Below are positions 14,054 to 21,556 of a DNA stretch of 27,615 nucleotides, one piece after another. Origin of the DNA: Segatella salivae DSM 15606 (GTDB taxonomy: Bacteria; Bacteroidota; Bacteroidia; Bacteroidales; Bacteroidaceae); NCBI RefSeq assembly GCF_000185845.1, contig NZ_GL629647.1, positions 1,964,038 through 1,991,652 of the forward strand, in the 5' to 3' direction. The notes beneath the pieces were generated by a model. That model had not been told where the DNA came from. It searched no databases and saw only the letters and a program-made list of their open reading frames with translations. The position numbers and the translations under genes are program-made. Each line of letters begins with the position of its first letter. Positions within the stretch are counted from its first letter, which is position 1.

Positions 14054-16183
14054 ATGAGAAGAATATTATCTACAGGCATTTTGCTACTGATGGTCATTGT
14101 AGCGAGTGCGCAGATTCAGTCTCCTGTGAAGTTCACCGCACAACTAAAGACGGGCAAAACGGCTGAAGCTGAGATTGTGTTTACAGCGAAAATAGCGGCC
14201 GGTTGGCATGTATACTCCACCCGACTTGGGGCAGATGGGCCGACATCGGCTACGTATACAGCGACCAAAATGGATGGCGTTGAGCTTGTAGGAAAGCTCC
14301 AAGCCCACGGAAACGAAATCTCTGCATATGACAAGAACTTTGAAACGACGTTGCGATATTTTGAACATAGCGTGACTTTTACACAGAAAGTGAGGTTTAC
14401 AAAGCCTGACTTTGTGCTGAAAGGTTACTTGGAATATGGGGCTTGTAACGACCAAAACTGCATGCCACCAACAAGTGTTGATATTTCAAAATCGGGCAAA
14501 AGTCCGGCTGTAGCAGCAGGAAAAGATGCCAAAGCTGAAGCAAAGCAGGGCGCTACTCAAGGAGAATCTTTGAGTGATATGTCAAAAACTGCAGACCCAG
14601 GAAAGGTAGAAGAGATGGGAAATTTGGCCGAATCGCAGGCTAATAGCGTTGCACAGATGCAGCAAGATAGTGCGGCTCGTGTAGCTGCTGCAGCCTCTTC
14701 GTCGCTCACTAAGGCTGATAAAGCAGCATTGTGGAAGCCTGTTATCAAGGAGATTCAGGCGTTAAACGGAGACAAAGGCGTTGAAAACCAGAGCTGGGCC
14801 TATATCTTTATGATGGGCTTTTTGGGCGGATTGCTCGCTTTGTTCACGCCTTGTGTGTGGCCGATTATACCGATGACCGTGAGTTTCTTCCTCAAACGAG
14901 CAAAAGACGACCGTCGAAAAGGCATACGAGATGCCATCACTTATGGTATATCTATAGTCGTTATCTATCTCATTTTGGGTTTAGCGGTGACGAAACTCTT
15001 TGGTGCTTCGGCGCTGAACGCATGGTCAACAAAGCCTTTCTTCAATGTGTTCTTCTTCTTGATGCTTGTGGTTTTCGCCCTAAGTTTCTTCGGATGGTTT
15101 GAGATTAAGCTACCCGAGAAGTGGGGAAATGCGGTTGATTCGAAGGCGTCTTCAACCACAGGACTGCTCTCTATCTTTCTAATGGCGTTCACATTGACGT
15201 TGGTTAGCTTCTCATGTACAGGCCCAATCATCGGCTTTTTGCTTGTTGCCTCTACCACATCTGGTTCAATTCTTGGCCCAGCTTTCGGCATGTTTGGCTT
15301 TGCAGTGGCTTTAGCTTTGCCGTTTACACTATTTGCCATGTTCCCAAGTTGGCTGAAAAGCGCTCCAAAGTCGGGTTCATGGATGAACACTATAAAGATA
15401 GTTCTCGGCTTCATTGAATTGGCTTTCTCTCTTAAATTCCTAAGCGTTGCCGACATGGCATCGCATTGGCACCTGCTAAGTCGTGAGGCTTTCCTGGCTA
15501 TTTGGATAGTACTCTTCGCCGCACTTGGCCTATATCTCATTGGAAAACTTAAGTTCCAAAGCGATGCAATCGGTGGAGACATTCAAAAACCAATGCCAGT
15601 TCCTTGCATCATGTTGGGTCTTTGTTCACTTGCTTTCTCTGTATATTTGGTGCCGGGACTATGGGGTGCGCCCGTCAAGGCAGCCAGTGCGTTCGCTCCT
15701 CCAATGGAAACTCAGGACTTTAATCTTAATACTAAGGTGGTAAAGGCACAGTATACAGACTATGAAGCAGGTATGGCGGCGGCGAAAGCCATGCATAAAC
15801 CCGTGCTAATTGACTTCACAGGATATGGTTGTACGAATTGCCGTAAGATGGAATCTGCCGTTTGGACCGACCCACGCGTTATGGAATTGTTGGAGAAAGA
15901 CTATGTGCTTATCTCGCTTTATGTAGATGATCACACGAAACTTCCTGAAGAAATAAGTGTCAAAGAGAATGGAGAGACACGCATACTCCGTACGATTGCC
16001 GACAAGTGGAGCTATCTACAACGCAGTAAGTTCGGTGCAAACACGCAACCATTCTATGTGCCAGTAGACAACGAAGGCAATCCTCTTGTGGGCAGTTATT
16101 CATATAATGAGGACATACCTGCATACATAAAGTTCCTACAAAAGGGTCTCGACGCTTATAAAAAAGAGCAGAAAAACAATTAA
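14054..16183 (+). CDS. dsbD: Thiol:disulfide interchange protein DsbD
   Basis: Inner-membrane reductase that passes electrons from cytoplasmic thioredoxin to periplasmic proteins. The start is the ATG at 14054 (709 residues), giving signal peptide MRRILSTGILLLMVIVASAQ. The N-terminal periplasmic domain carries CNDQNC (C131, C136). A low-complexity Ala/Lys/Ser/Gln linker spans about 145-225. The transmembrane domain has the two redox cysteines in FTPCVWP (C267) and SFSCTGP (C388) and about eight hydrophobic helices. The C-terminal thioredoxin-like domain has CTNC (C593-C596) in FTGYGCTNCRKME. All six functional cysteines are present. The next gene starts 2 bp after the stop, so the pair is co-transcribed. 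Confidence 0.95.
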   Translation: MRRILSTGILLLMVIVASAQIQSPVKFTAQLKTGKTAEAEIVFTAKIAAGWHVYSTRLGADGPTSATYTATKMDGVELVGKLQAHGNEISAYDKNFETTLRYFEHSVTFTQKVRFTKPDFVLKGYLEYGACNDQNCMPPTSVDISKSGKSPAVAAGKDAKAEAKQGATQGESLSDMSKTADPGKVEEMGNLAESQANSVAQMQQDSAARVAAAASSSLTKADKAALWKPVIKEIQALNGDKGVENQSWAYIFMMGFLGGLLALFTPCVWPIIPMTVSFFLKRAKDDRRKGIRDAITYGISIVVIYLILGLAVTKLFGASALNAWSTKPFFNVFFFLMLVVFALSFFGWFEIKLPEKWGNAVDSKASSTTGLLSIFLMAFTLTLVSFSCTGPIIGFLLVASTTSGSILGPAFGMFGFAVALALPFTLFAMFPSWLKSAPKSGSWMNTIKIVLGFIELAFSLKFLSVADMASHWHLLSREAFLAIWIVLFAALGLYLIGKLKFQSDAIGGDIQKPMPVPCIMLGLCSLAFSVYLVPGLWGAPVKAASAFAPPMETQDFNLNTKVVKAQYTDYEAGMAAAKAMHKPVLIDFTGYGCTNCRKMESAVWTDPRVMELLEKDYVLISLYVDDHTKLPEEISVKENGETRILRTIADKWSYLQRSKFGANTQPFYVPVDNEGNPLVGSYSYNEDIPAYIKFLQKGLDAYKKEQKNN

Positions 16184-16185
16184 AT

Positions 16186-17478
16186 ATGCTTGAAAACGAA
16201 ACGCGTAAAGCTATCCTTGACCTCATCAATCGTGAGGTTGTACCGGCTGTTGGGTGTACAGAACCAATGTCAGTTGCCTTATGTACGGCGAAGGCTACAG
16301 AGCTTTTGGGATGCAAGCCCACACACATCAAGGTGTTGTTAAGCGCAAACATCCTGAAAAACGCAATGGGAGTGGGGATTCCCGGCACTGGAATGATAGG
16401 GTTACCTATCGCTGTTTCACTCGGTAGTTTGATAGGAAAGAGCGCCTATCAACTTGAAGTTATCAAGGACCTTACCCCCGAATCGCTCGCAGCCGGCAAG
16501 CAGTTTGTGGCCGAAAACCGCATTTGTATTGGGCTGAAAGAGAACAATACAGAGAAACTTTACGTGGAAGTGACCGTAGAAAGTGAAGGACATCAAGCTA
16601 CAACCATTATCTCTGGGGCACATACCTGCTTTGTCTTTGCATCGAAAGATGATGAAGTCTTGTTTGACAAACGCCACAAAAGTGGAGACGAAAGCGAAGA
16701 AAACGACATCCAACTTAACATGAAATTGGTGTGGGATTTCGCTATGACGAGCCCCATAAATGAATTGAGTTTCATCCTAAAGACAAAGGAATATAACCTT
16801 CGTGCGGCTCAAGAGAGCCGCAAAGGGAACTATGGTCATTGCCTCGGTAAGACCATGGATCGGCCTCTAAGCCATGGAATCTTCGGCAATAGTATCTTTT
16901 CTCACATCATCGCTACAACCGCTTCAGCTTGTGATGCGCGTATGGGTGGGGCGATGATTCCCGTGATGAGTAACTCAGGTTCAGGCAATCAAGGAATCTG
17001 TGCGACTAATCCCGTGGCCATATATGCCGAAGAAAACGAGAACACGGAAGAGGAATTGATTCGTGCTTTGACGTTAAGTCACCTCACCGCTATATACATA
17101 AAACAAAGTCTTGGCAAGCTAAGTGCGCTATGTGGATGCGTAGTTGCCAGCATAGGTAGTAGCTGTGGAATCACTTATCTCATGGGAGGCACCTACCAAG
17201 ATGTATGCCATGCCGTGAAGAACATGATTGCAAATCTTACCGGAATGATATGCGATGGAGCGAAACCAAGCTGTTCTTTGAAGATATGTTCAGGCGTAAG
17301 TACGGCTCTTTTGAGTGCTCTCTTAGCACGAGAAGGCCGACATGTCACCGCAGCTGAAGGCATTATTGACGAATGTGTGGACCGAAGCATCCATAATTTA
17401 ACCAGTATTGGCAAGGAAGCTATGTGTACAACAGACGATATGGTGCTTCGAATCATGACGAGTAAGCAAGGCTGTTAG
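16186..17478 (+). CDS. L-cysteine desulfidase / serine dehydratase-like protein (UPF0597/CyuA family)
   Basis: This 430-residue cytoplasmic protein should break down L-cysteine to pyruvate, ammonia and sulfide using an iron-sulfur cluster, as known for CyuA (YhaM) relatives. Visible landmarks are VVPAVGCTEP near the N-terminus (C24), SNSGSGNQGICATNPVA (C272), GSSCGITYLMGG (C327), MICDGAKPSC (C356, C363) and KICSGVS (C368). Length and ends are normal. It starts 2 bp after dsbD, so its expression is tied to a thiol-redox protein. That suggests a shared role in cysteine or thiol homeostasis. Activity on serine or another beta-substituted amino acid cannot be excluded. Confidence 0.9.
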   Translation: MLENETRKAILDLINREVVPAVGCTEPMSVALCTAKATELLGCKPTHIKVLLSANILKNAMGVGIPGTGMIGLPIAVSLGSLIGKSAYQLEVIKDLTPESLAAGKQFVAENRICIGLKENNTEKLYVEVTVESEGHQATTIISGAHTCFVFASKDDEVLFDKRHKSGDESEENDIQLNMKLVWDFAMTSPINELSFILKTKEYNLRAAQESRKGNYGHCLGKTMDRPLSHGIFGNSIFSHIIATTASACDARMGGAMIPVMSNSGSGNQGICATNPVAIYAEENENTEEELIRALTLSHLTAIYIKQSLGKLSALCGCVVASIGSSCGITYLMGGTYQDVCHAVKNMIANLTGMICDGAKPSCSLKICSGVSTALLSALLAREGRHVTAAEGIIDECVDRSIHNLTSIGKEAMCTTDDMVLRIMTSKQGC

Positions 17479-17601
17479 GTGGTAAAGGCAAAGCACATAT
17501 AGTGCGATATCATATCAAACATTCAATCATAAAGAATGGATTTGATCATGGGAAAGTGCAAATTAATAGCTTGAAAGTGGCATTCTTTTTCCAAATTATT
17601 G

Positions 17602-17610
17602 TACCTTTGC
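17602..17610 (+). promoter_or_regulatory. Promoter-like -7 element upstream of tRNA-Arg
   Basis: TACCTTTGC matches the Bacteroidetes -7 consensus TAnnTTTG followed by C. No clear -33 is visible. Its TTTGC is also the beginning of the first 66-bp tandem unit, so the repeat starts inside the core promoter. Confidence 0.55.
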
Positions 17611-17809
17611 ATAAGAGATAGCTGCATTCGGCATAGTCGAACAAGTTCACTCTGCGCTCATTGGCAATCTCTTTGCATAAGAGATAGCTGCATTCGGCAT
17701 AGTCGAACAAGTTCACTCTGCGCTCATTGGCAATCTCTTTGCATAAGAGATAGCTGCACTCGGCATAGTTGAACAAGTTCACTCTGCACTCATTGGCAAT
17801 CTCTTTGCA
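17605..17809 (+). repeat. 66-bp tandem repeat between promoter and tRNA-Arg
   Basis: Three full units start at 17605, 17671 and 17737, followed by a 7-bp start of a fourth (CTTTGCA at 17803). Units 1 and 2 are identical and unit 3 has a few C/T or A/G differences. Each begins CTTTGCATAAGAGATAGCTG and ends GGCAATCT. AAGAGAT near the start of each unit is inverted as ATCTCTT across the junction. The minus strand is open with a 22-residue periodic peptide (17546-17782), which I regard as a by-product. Confidence 0.92.
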
Positions 17810-17829
17810 CCATGAATAAAAGGTAACGG

Positions 17830-17901
17830 GGTCTCATAGTTCAATGGATAGAACAAGTCTCTCCTAAAGATTAGATCCGAGTTCGATTCTCGGTGAGACC
17901 A
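17830..17901 (+). tRNA. tRNA-Arg (anticodon CCT)
   Basis: The cloverleaf folds completely. Acceptor stem GGTCTCA pairs with TGAGACC, D-arm GTTC pairs with GAAC, and anticodon stem AGTCT pairs with AGATT around loop CTCCTAA (anticodon CCT, reads AGG). The T-arm CCGAG/CTCGG closes loop TTCGATT, and the discriminator is A. The length is 72 nt and the CCA end is not encoded. Confidence 0.95.
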
Positions 17902-17955
17902 CTTTCTTGAGCCTTGGCTCTATAAATCAGTTAAATCCAAACAATCATTAATATC

Positions 17956-18744
17956 ATGCTTGGAGCTATTATAGGTGATATTGTTGGTTCACGCTTTGAG
18001 TTTTCAAAGCAAACTACATTCGATTTTGAATTATTTACGCCTGATTGTGACTTCACAGATGACACAATTTGTACCGTAGCAGTGGCTGATGCTATCCTCA
18101 ATAATAAGCCATATCGTGAAACGATTCATGAGTGGTGTCGACGTTATCCAACGCCAAAGGGAGGCTATGGAAGCCTGTTTCAGCGCTGGATTGATAGTGA
18201 AAACCCACAACCATATGGCAGTAGTGACAATGGATCGGCTATGAGAGTGAGTCCTGTTGGCTGGCTCTTTGACGAATACAAAGACGTACTTCACGAGGCC
18301 GAAGCATGTGCCGCCGTTTCGCATAATCACCCAGATAGCATCAACGGAGCACAGTGTGTAGCGACTTTAATCTATTGGCTTCGCACGTGCCGCATTACAA
18401 AAGACGAGATAGAAAGTGCCGTAAAGCGTAACTTTGGCTATCGAATGATGCCGTTAAAAGACATCTATAAGATTGGAAGTGAAAACCACTTTGATGGTCT
18501 TTGCAATGAAACGGTGCCCTATGCCATACGTTGTTTCCTCGAAAGTAATAGCTTTGAAGACGCTATTCGCTATGCCGTTGCCGCGGGAGGAGATACAGAT
18601 ACCAAGGCAAATATATGTGGATCCATCGCGGAATCTTACTATGAAATACCAGAAGAAATGATAGAAAAGGCCTACTCGTATCTACCAGATGACATGCTGG
18701 ATGTCATCACACAGTTTTACGATAGAATACAAAGCGAACTCTAA
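17956..18744 (+). CDS. ADP-ribosylglycohydrolase family protein
   Basis: This 262-residue cytoplasmic enzyme resembles DraG/ARH hydrolases, which remove ADP-ribose from proteins or small molecules using two divalent metals. The N-terminal GAIIGDIVGSRFEF, the first metal motif FTDDT (D35, D36) and the C-terminal metal motif AAGGDTDTKAN (D213, D215) are intact, so an active enzyme is expected. It begins 54 bp after the tRNA-Arg gene, with no promoter-like element between them, and may be read from the tRNA promoter. No ADP-ribosyltransferase partner is visible nearby. The natural substrate is unknown. Confidence 0.93.
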   Translation: MLGAIIGDIVGSRFEFSKQTTFDFELFTPDCDFTDDTICTVAVADAILNNKPYRETIHEWCRRYPTPKGGYGSLFQRWIDSENPQPYGSSDNGSAMRVSPVGWLFDEYKDVLHEAEACAAVSHNHPDSINGAQCVATLIYWLRTCRITKDEIESAVKRNFGYRMMPLKDIYKIGSENHFDGLCNETVPYAIRCFLESNSFEDAIRYAVAAGGDTDTKANICGSIAESYYEIPEEMIEKAYSYLPDDMLDVITQFYDRIQSEL

Positions 18745-18858
18745 AATCATAGCTTTCGCTCATCAACTCATCTCTTCAGCACCCTCGTTTGACATTAAAA
18801 AGGAGATGAAACACATGGGTTCATAAACTTAAATATCAATTTTTACTCAACAAATATT

Positions 18859-19863
18859 ATGAAGAAAAGTATTATTTTGCTCCTTGTGAGCCTTTTTATA
18901 CCATGGGTTGGCCATGGAAAAAATATAATTTCAACCGCACAGAAGGCTGAAACCACACAGCAACAACAGCATCTCATGACAGCCAAACAATGGGAAAAGG
19001 TGCATGCAGCCTATGCTCTCAAAACCTATCAACCTAAAGATTGCTGGAATTTTATTACCGATTATTCACCTAACGATAAAGCAAACGTGGCGACAACACG
19101 CTTATTTCAAAACATGAAGATTCTGCTTTCAGGCGATAGTTTGCTTTATCTGAATGGACGAAAGCTTAGCGTAAAGCGTGCAGAATGTAGTCTCCAAACG
19201 ATGAAAAAGCAAACTTCTTACTTCACCTTCCTTTATAAGTATCTCACCAATCGAGGCTTTCAATTCTCTAAAACGATGCCCGTGTTGCAATTGAAGGCAT
19301 CAAAACACGATATTTATAGCGACAAACTGCAATATGTTTATACGGGAGATTATCTCACACTCTACCACAAAGGATCGATTGCTATCTATAAATATATTCG
19401 GCAAAAAGACCAGGGAAAGCCCGATGCTAAGGCTAAATTGGTCTATACAATGGCCGATATGTATAAGGATTTTGAAAAAGAAGGCAGTAGCGAACGTGCC
19501 AAAACATACCACATTCGCCAATGGAAAGAGCCTCTGAAAATGGCATCTTTCGACCGAATTGAAGACATGCCAGTCGATGGCGGCTTCTTCTTTGAGAAGT
19601 TACCCGGCTTTAACAACTTCCCCATCTTTGTTTGTTACAACTATAATGAGGATGATGAGTTCTTGATTTATGCCATGAAACGTGGCGTGATTGATTTTGA
19701 CTATTGTCTTCAAGTCGAGGCTTTCAGTTCGTATAATGACACAAAAGAAGACTTCGCTATCTTCTCTGATGGCACTATTTACATTAAAACAACCAAAGGA
19801 AAGAAAGCTAAAATCCTCGTTTGTCGTCTCAATAAACAGGGAGATTTCTATATGTTGAAGTAG
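18859..19863 (+). CDS. Secreted protein of unknown function
   Basis: I do not recognise this 334-residue protein. It has a clear signal peptide (MKKSIILLLVSLFIPWVGHGK), then a Gln/Thr-rich stretch. The mixed alpha/beta body is rich in Lys and Tyr. Near the C-terminus LPGFNNFPIFVCYNYN and FAIFSDGTIYIKTTKGKKA look like beta-strand segments ending in a short basic tail. No lipobox, transmembrane segment or catalytic motif is evident. The next gene, 77 bp downstream, has a similar size, signal peptide and C-terminal layout, so the two may be distant paralogues. A small hairpin (19872-19894) lies between them. Confidence 0.75.
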   Translation: MKKSIILLLVSLFIPWVGHGKNIISTAQKAETTQQQQHLMTAKQWEKVHAAYALKTYQPKDCWNFITDYSPNDKANVATTRLFQNMKILLSGDSLLYLNGRKLSVKRAECSLQTMKKQTSYFTFLYKYLTNRGFQFSKTMPVLQLKASKHDIYSDKLQYVYTGDYLTLYHKGSIAIYKYIRQKDQGKPDAKAKLVYTMADMYKDFEKEGSSERAKTYHIRQWKEPLKMASFDRIEDMPVDGGFFFEKLPGFNNFPIFVCYNYNEDDEFLIYAMKRGVIDFDYCLQVEAFSSYNDTKEDFAIFSDGTIYIKTTKGKKAKILVCRLNKQGDFYMLK

Positions 19864-19871
19864 TGAATGAG

Positions 19872-19894
19872 GGCTTATGAAACCATGATAAGCC
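19872..19894 (+). promoter_or_regulatory. Small stem-loop between the two unknown secreted-protein genes
   Basis: GGCTTAT and ATAAGCC form a perfect 7-bp stem around a 9-nt loop, starting 9 bp after the stop codon. It lacks a T-run, so termination is doubtful. Confidence 0.35.
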
Positions 19895-19940
19895 TGTAAA
19901 CGCAAGCCATATAGCATAAAACAAAGCCTAAAATAAACTG

Positions 19941-20858
19941 ATGATAGCTTATAAAATGATGGGATTGATTTCACTTTCAGTGCTATTCCTAAGTGCCACC
20001 TGTATGGGCTCAGGGCAAAATGCGACTGCACCAAGCACACCAAAGGTGCAGCAACACACAGCAAAACCTCTCTCTTGTGACGAGAAACTCATGCAGTTGG
20101 TGTGCTCATGTCCCAACTTTAGCACGCCTTTCAATAAGAAAACGATGCATGCCGAGATAGCCGAAAAGCGACAAAATGGTGTTTATGCCATCCGCTTATA
20201 TGCCAAAGAACATGGCGCAAACAGCGAAAGCACGCAAGGTTGGCTATTGCTTGACACGAAGAACAGATGCTTAAAGGATATCACTAACGACCCCGACACG
20301 CCCACTTTATTGCGATATGACAAGGCAAAATATGAGGACTATGTGACCAACTGCTTAGGAATAAAGTCTACTGCAGCCCAACATGAGCGTGCAGAAAAAC
20401 TGCTCTCACAGCTTCCAATGCTATCGCTTCCATTAGAATATAGCTATGATTTCATCATGGATATGGGTGGAACAGTCACTCCCGACAAGGCGCTTATGCC
20501 GTTGTTAAAGACCTATGTTGACGCCGAAACAGACCTTTCAAACTGTCATGTGGCTCAACTGCCTGCGGTAGATGGCTATCGTCTCCTCCTGATTTGTGGC
20601 AATAATGCGGTTGGCGAGGGGCGTTTCTTCTTATGTTCAATAGATAAACAAGGCAAACTTACTGAGAATTTACTCATTTATACGGCCCAAACCATCCTGT
20701 GGAAAGGCAAAGAAGAGAACAGCTTCCTACATTTCAAGGTCAATAAAGGCGGTCAAATCATGCTCAATAAAACAATCGTTCACAATGAAAAAGAAGTCGT
20801 TATCAGTAAGAAGAACATTCAATTCAGGCGCGGAATCTTTTATTCTATATCAGATTGA
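19941..20858 (+). CDS. Secreted protein of unknown function
   Basis: This 305-residue protein is not recognised. It has an N-terminal signal peptide; either the first Met or the Met at codon 6 or 7 could start it (MMGLISLSVLFLSATC). The SATC segment is a poor lipobox, so lipidation is uncertain. A Thr/Pro/Gln-rich linker follows, then a cysteine pair LVCSCPN. The beta-rich C-terminal half includes GYRLLLICGNN, GRFFLCSIDKQGKL and GGQIMLNKTIV. The segment order resembles the preceding gene (LP..., Phe/Leu-rich strands, then G-x-I strand and an FY near the end). No enzyme motif is seen. It runs into a reverse-oriented composite repeat. Confidence 0.72.
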   Translation: MIAYKMMGLISLSVLFLSATCMGSGQNATAPSTPKVQQHTAKPLSCDEKLMQLVCSCPNFSTPFNKKTMHAEIAEKRQNGVYAIRLYAKEHGANSESTQGWLLLDTKNRCLKDITNDPDTPTLLRYDKAKYEDYVTNCLGIKSTAAQHERAEKLLSQLPMLSLPLEYSYDFIMDMGGTVTPDKALMPLLKTYVDAETDLSNCHVAQLPAVDGYRLLLICGNNAVGEGRFFLCSIDKQGKLTENLLIYTAQTILWKGKEENSFLHFKVNKGGQIMLNKTIVHNEKEVVISKKNIQFRRGIFYSISD

Positions 20859-20917
20859 GAATCAGTTTGTTACATAAGTAAAGGCAAAAGAGAACGCAAA
20901 GTGACACAATAAGCCTC

Positions 20918-20995
20918 GCCATCTGCGCCATTTTGCCTTATGATTTGCGTCAAATGGTCGTGTGTTTTGCCGTATTTTATACAATGAAATGACGC
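20918..20995 (-). repeat. 22-bp phased array, reverse orientation (4 units)
   Basis: On the minus strand, units begin at 20995, 20973 (ACGGCAAAACAC), 20951 (GACGCAAATCAT) and 20929 (GGCGCAGATGGC), exactly 22 bp apart. Confidence 0.75.
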
Positions 20996-21132
20996 AAATC
21001 ATTTTATGCTTTATGATTAACCATGCCACGCCCAAAATTGTTTCATCTCGCAACTCGGTACGAGTTGTGTTTTTGATAGCCCGGGGTAGGCGAGGAACGA
21101 GCCTACCCCGGGTAAGCGTTCGCAAGGAGATT

Positions 21133-21229
21133 CAACGCCATAGGTGTTGAGCTTTTTCTGTAAAAGCATGGGTATAGCGAGGGCATTTATAGCGGATTAC
21201 GCTTAAAAAGCGTAACACTGATGGCGTTG
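21133..21229 (-). repeat. 97-bp palindromic element, copy 4
   Basis: It is bounded by CAACGCCATAGGTGTTG at the left and AACACTGATGGCGTTG at the right, again 97 bp. Its reverse complement aligns best with the copy at 13223. Confidence 0.83.
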
Positions 21230-21247
21230 AAACATATATTTTGTAAC

Positions 21248-21303
21248 ACCATTTCTATTGTTTCATGCGGTAAAATGCGGCAAATCATGTACCTATTTAC
21301 CAC
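21248..21303 (-). repeat. Short 22-bp array, reverse orientation (2-3 units)
   Basis: On the minus strand, units begin at 21303 (GTGGTAAATAGG), 21281 (GCCGCATTTTAC) and, weakly, 21259. The step is 22 bp. Confidence 0.6.
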
Positions 21304-21503
21304 AAATCATTTTACGCTTCATTATCAACGCTATCGTCACTCCTAATTAACCCTCAAACAACTCCCTCCATTTCCACCGCTAATTACTCCCCTCTCTCTT
21401 CGGGGAACCATAGGTCGCTGTTCGTGAAGCCTGCGAAACGAGGAAAGCAAAGGGTTGGGGGAGAGGCCTTATTCTCCCCATTCCATCCCCCCCAACAAAA
21501 AGG

Positions 21504-21534
21504 AAAGGTCGGGCATGAAAATGCCCGACCTTTT
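21504..21534. terminator. Bidirectional intrinsic terminator after the M16 protease gene
   Basis: GGTCGGGCAT and ATGCCCGACC form a 10-bp GC-rich stem with a GAAA loop, extended by A/T pairs. It is flanked by A-runs on the left and TTTT on the right, so it can stop transcripts on both strands. It lies about 22 bp beyond the protease stop codon. Confidence 0.9.
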
Positions 21535-21556
21535 GTTATATCTATGAAAGAATGGT

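Larger units (their letters stand above)
20918..21475 (-). repeat. Composite intergenic repeat R3 (reverse orientation)
   Basis: Read on the minus strand the order is the same as elsewhere. First comes a GC-hairpin block with the 46-bp extra cassette (21406-21451), then a short 22-bp array (21248-21303). A truncated leader, then hairpin 17-mers at 21213-21229, 21133-21149 and 21051-21067, and the CCCGGGGT hairpin (21080-21112) follow. A second 22-bp array (20918-20995) closes it. It has only three hairpin units against eleven in the copy at 12189. Open frames at 20862-21125 and 20962-21150 are repeat-encoded and are not called. Confidence 0.88.

Noticed and set aside
14965..15582. 205-codon minus-strand frame antisense to dsbD
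   Set aside because: It lies wholly inside the conserved dsbD transmembrane domain and has no recognisable product.
17546..17782. Minus-strand frame with repeated NLFDYAECSYLLCK-like units
   Set aside because: It is a by-product of the 66-bp tandem repeat in the leader of tRNA-Arg and runs against the tRNA promoter, with no start signals.
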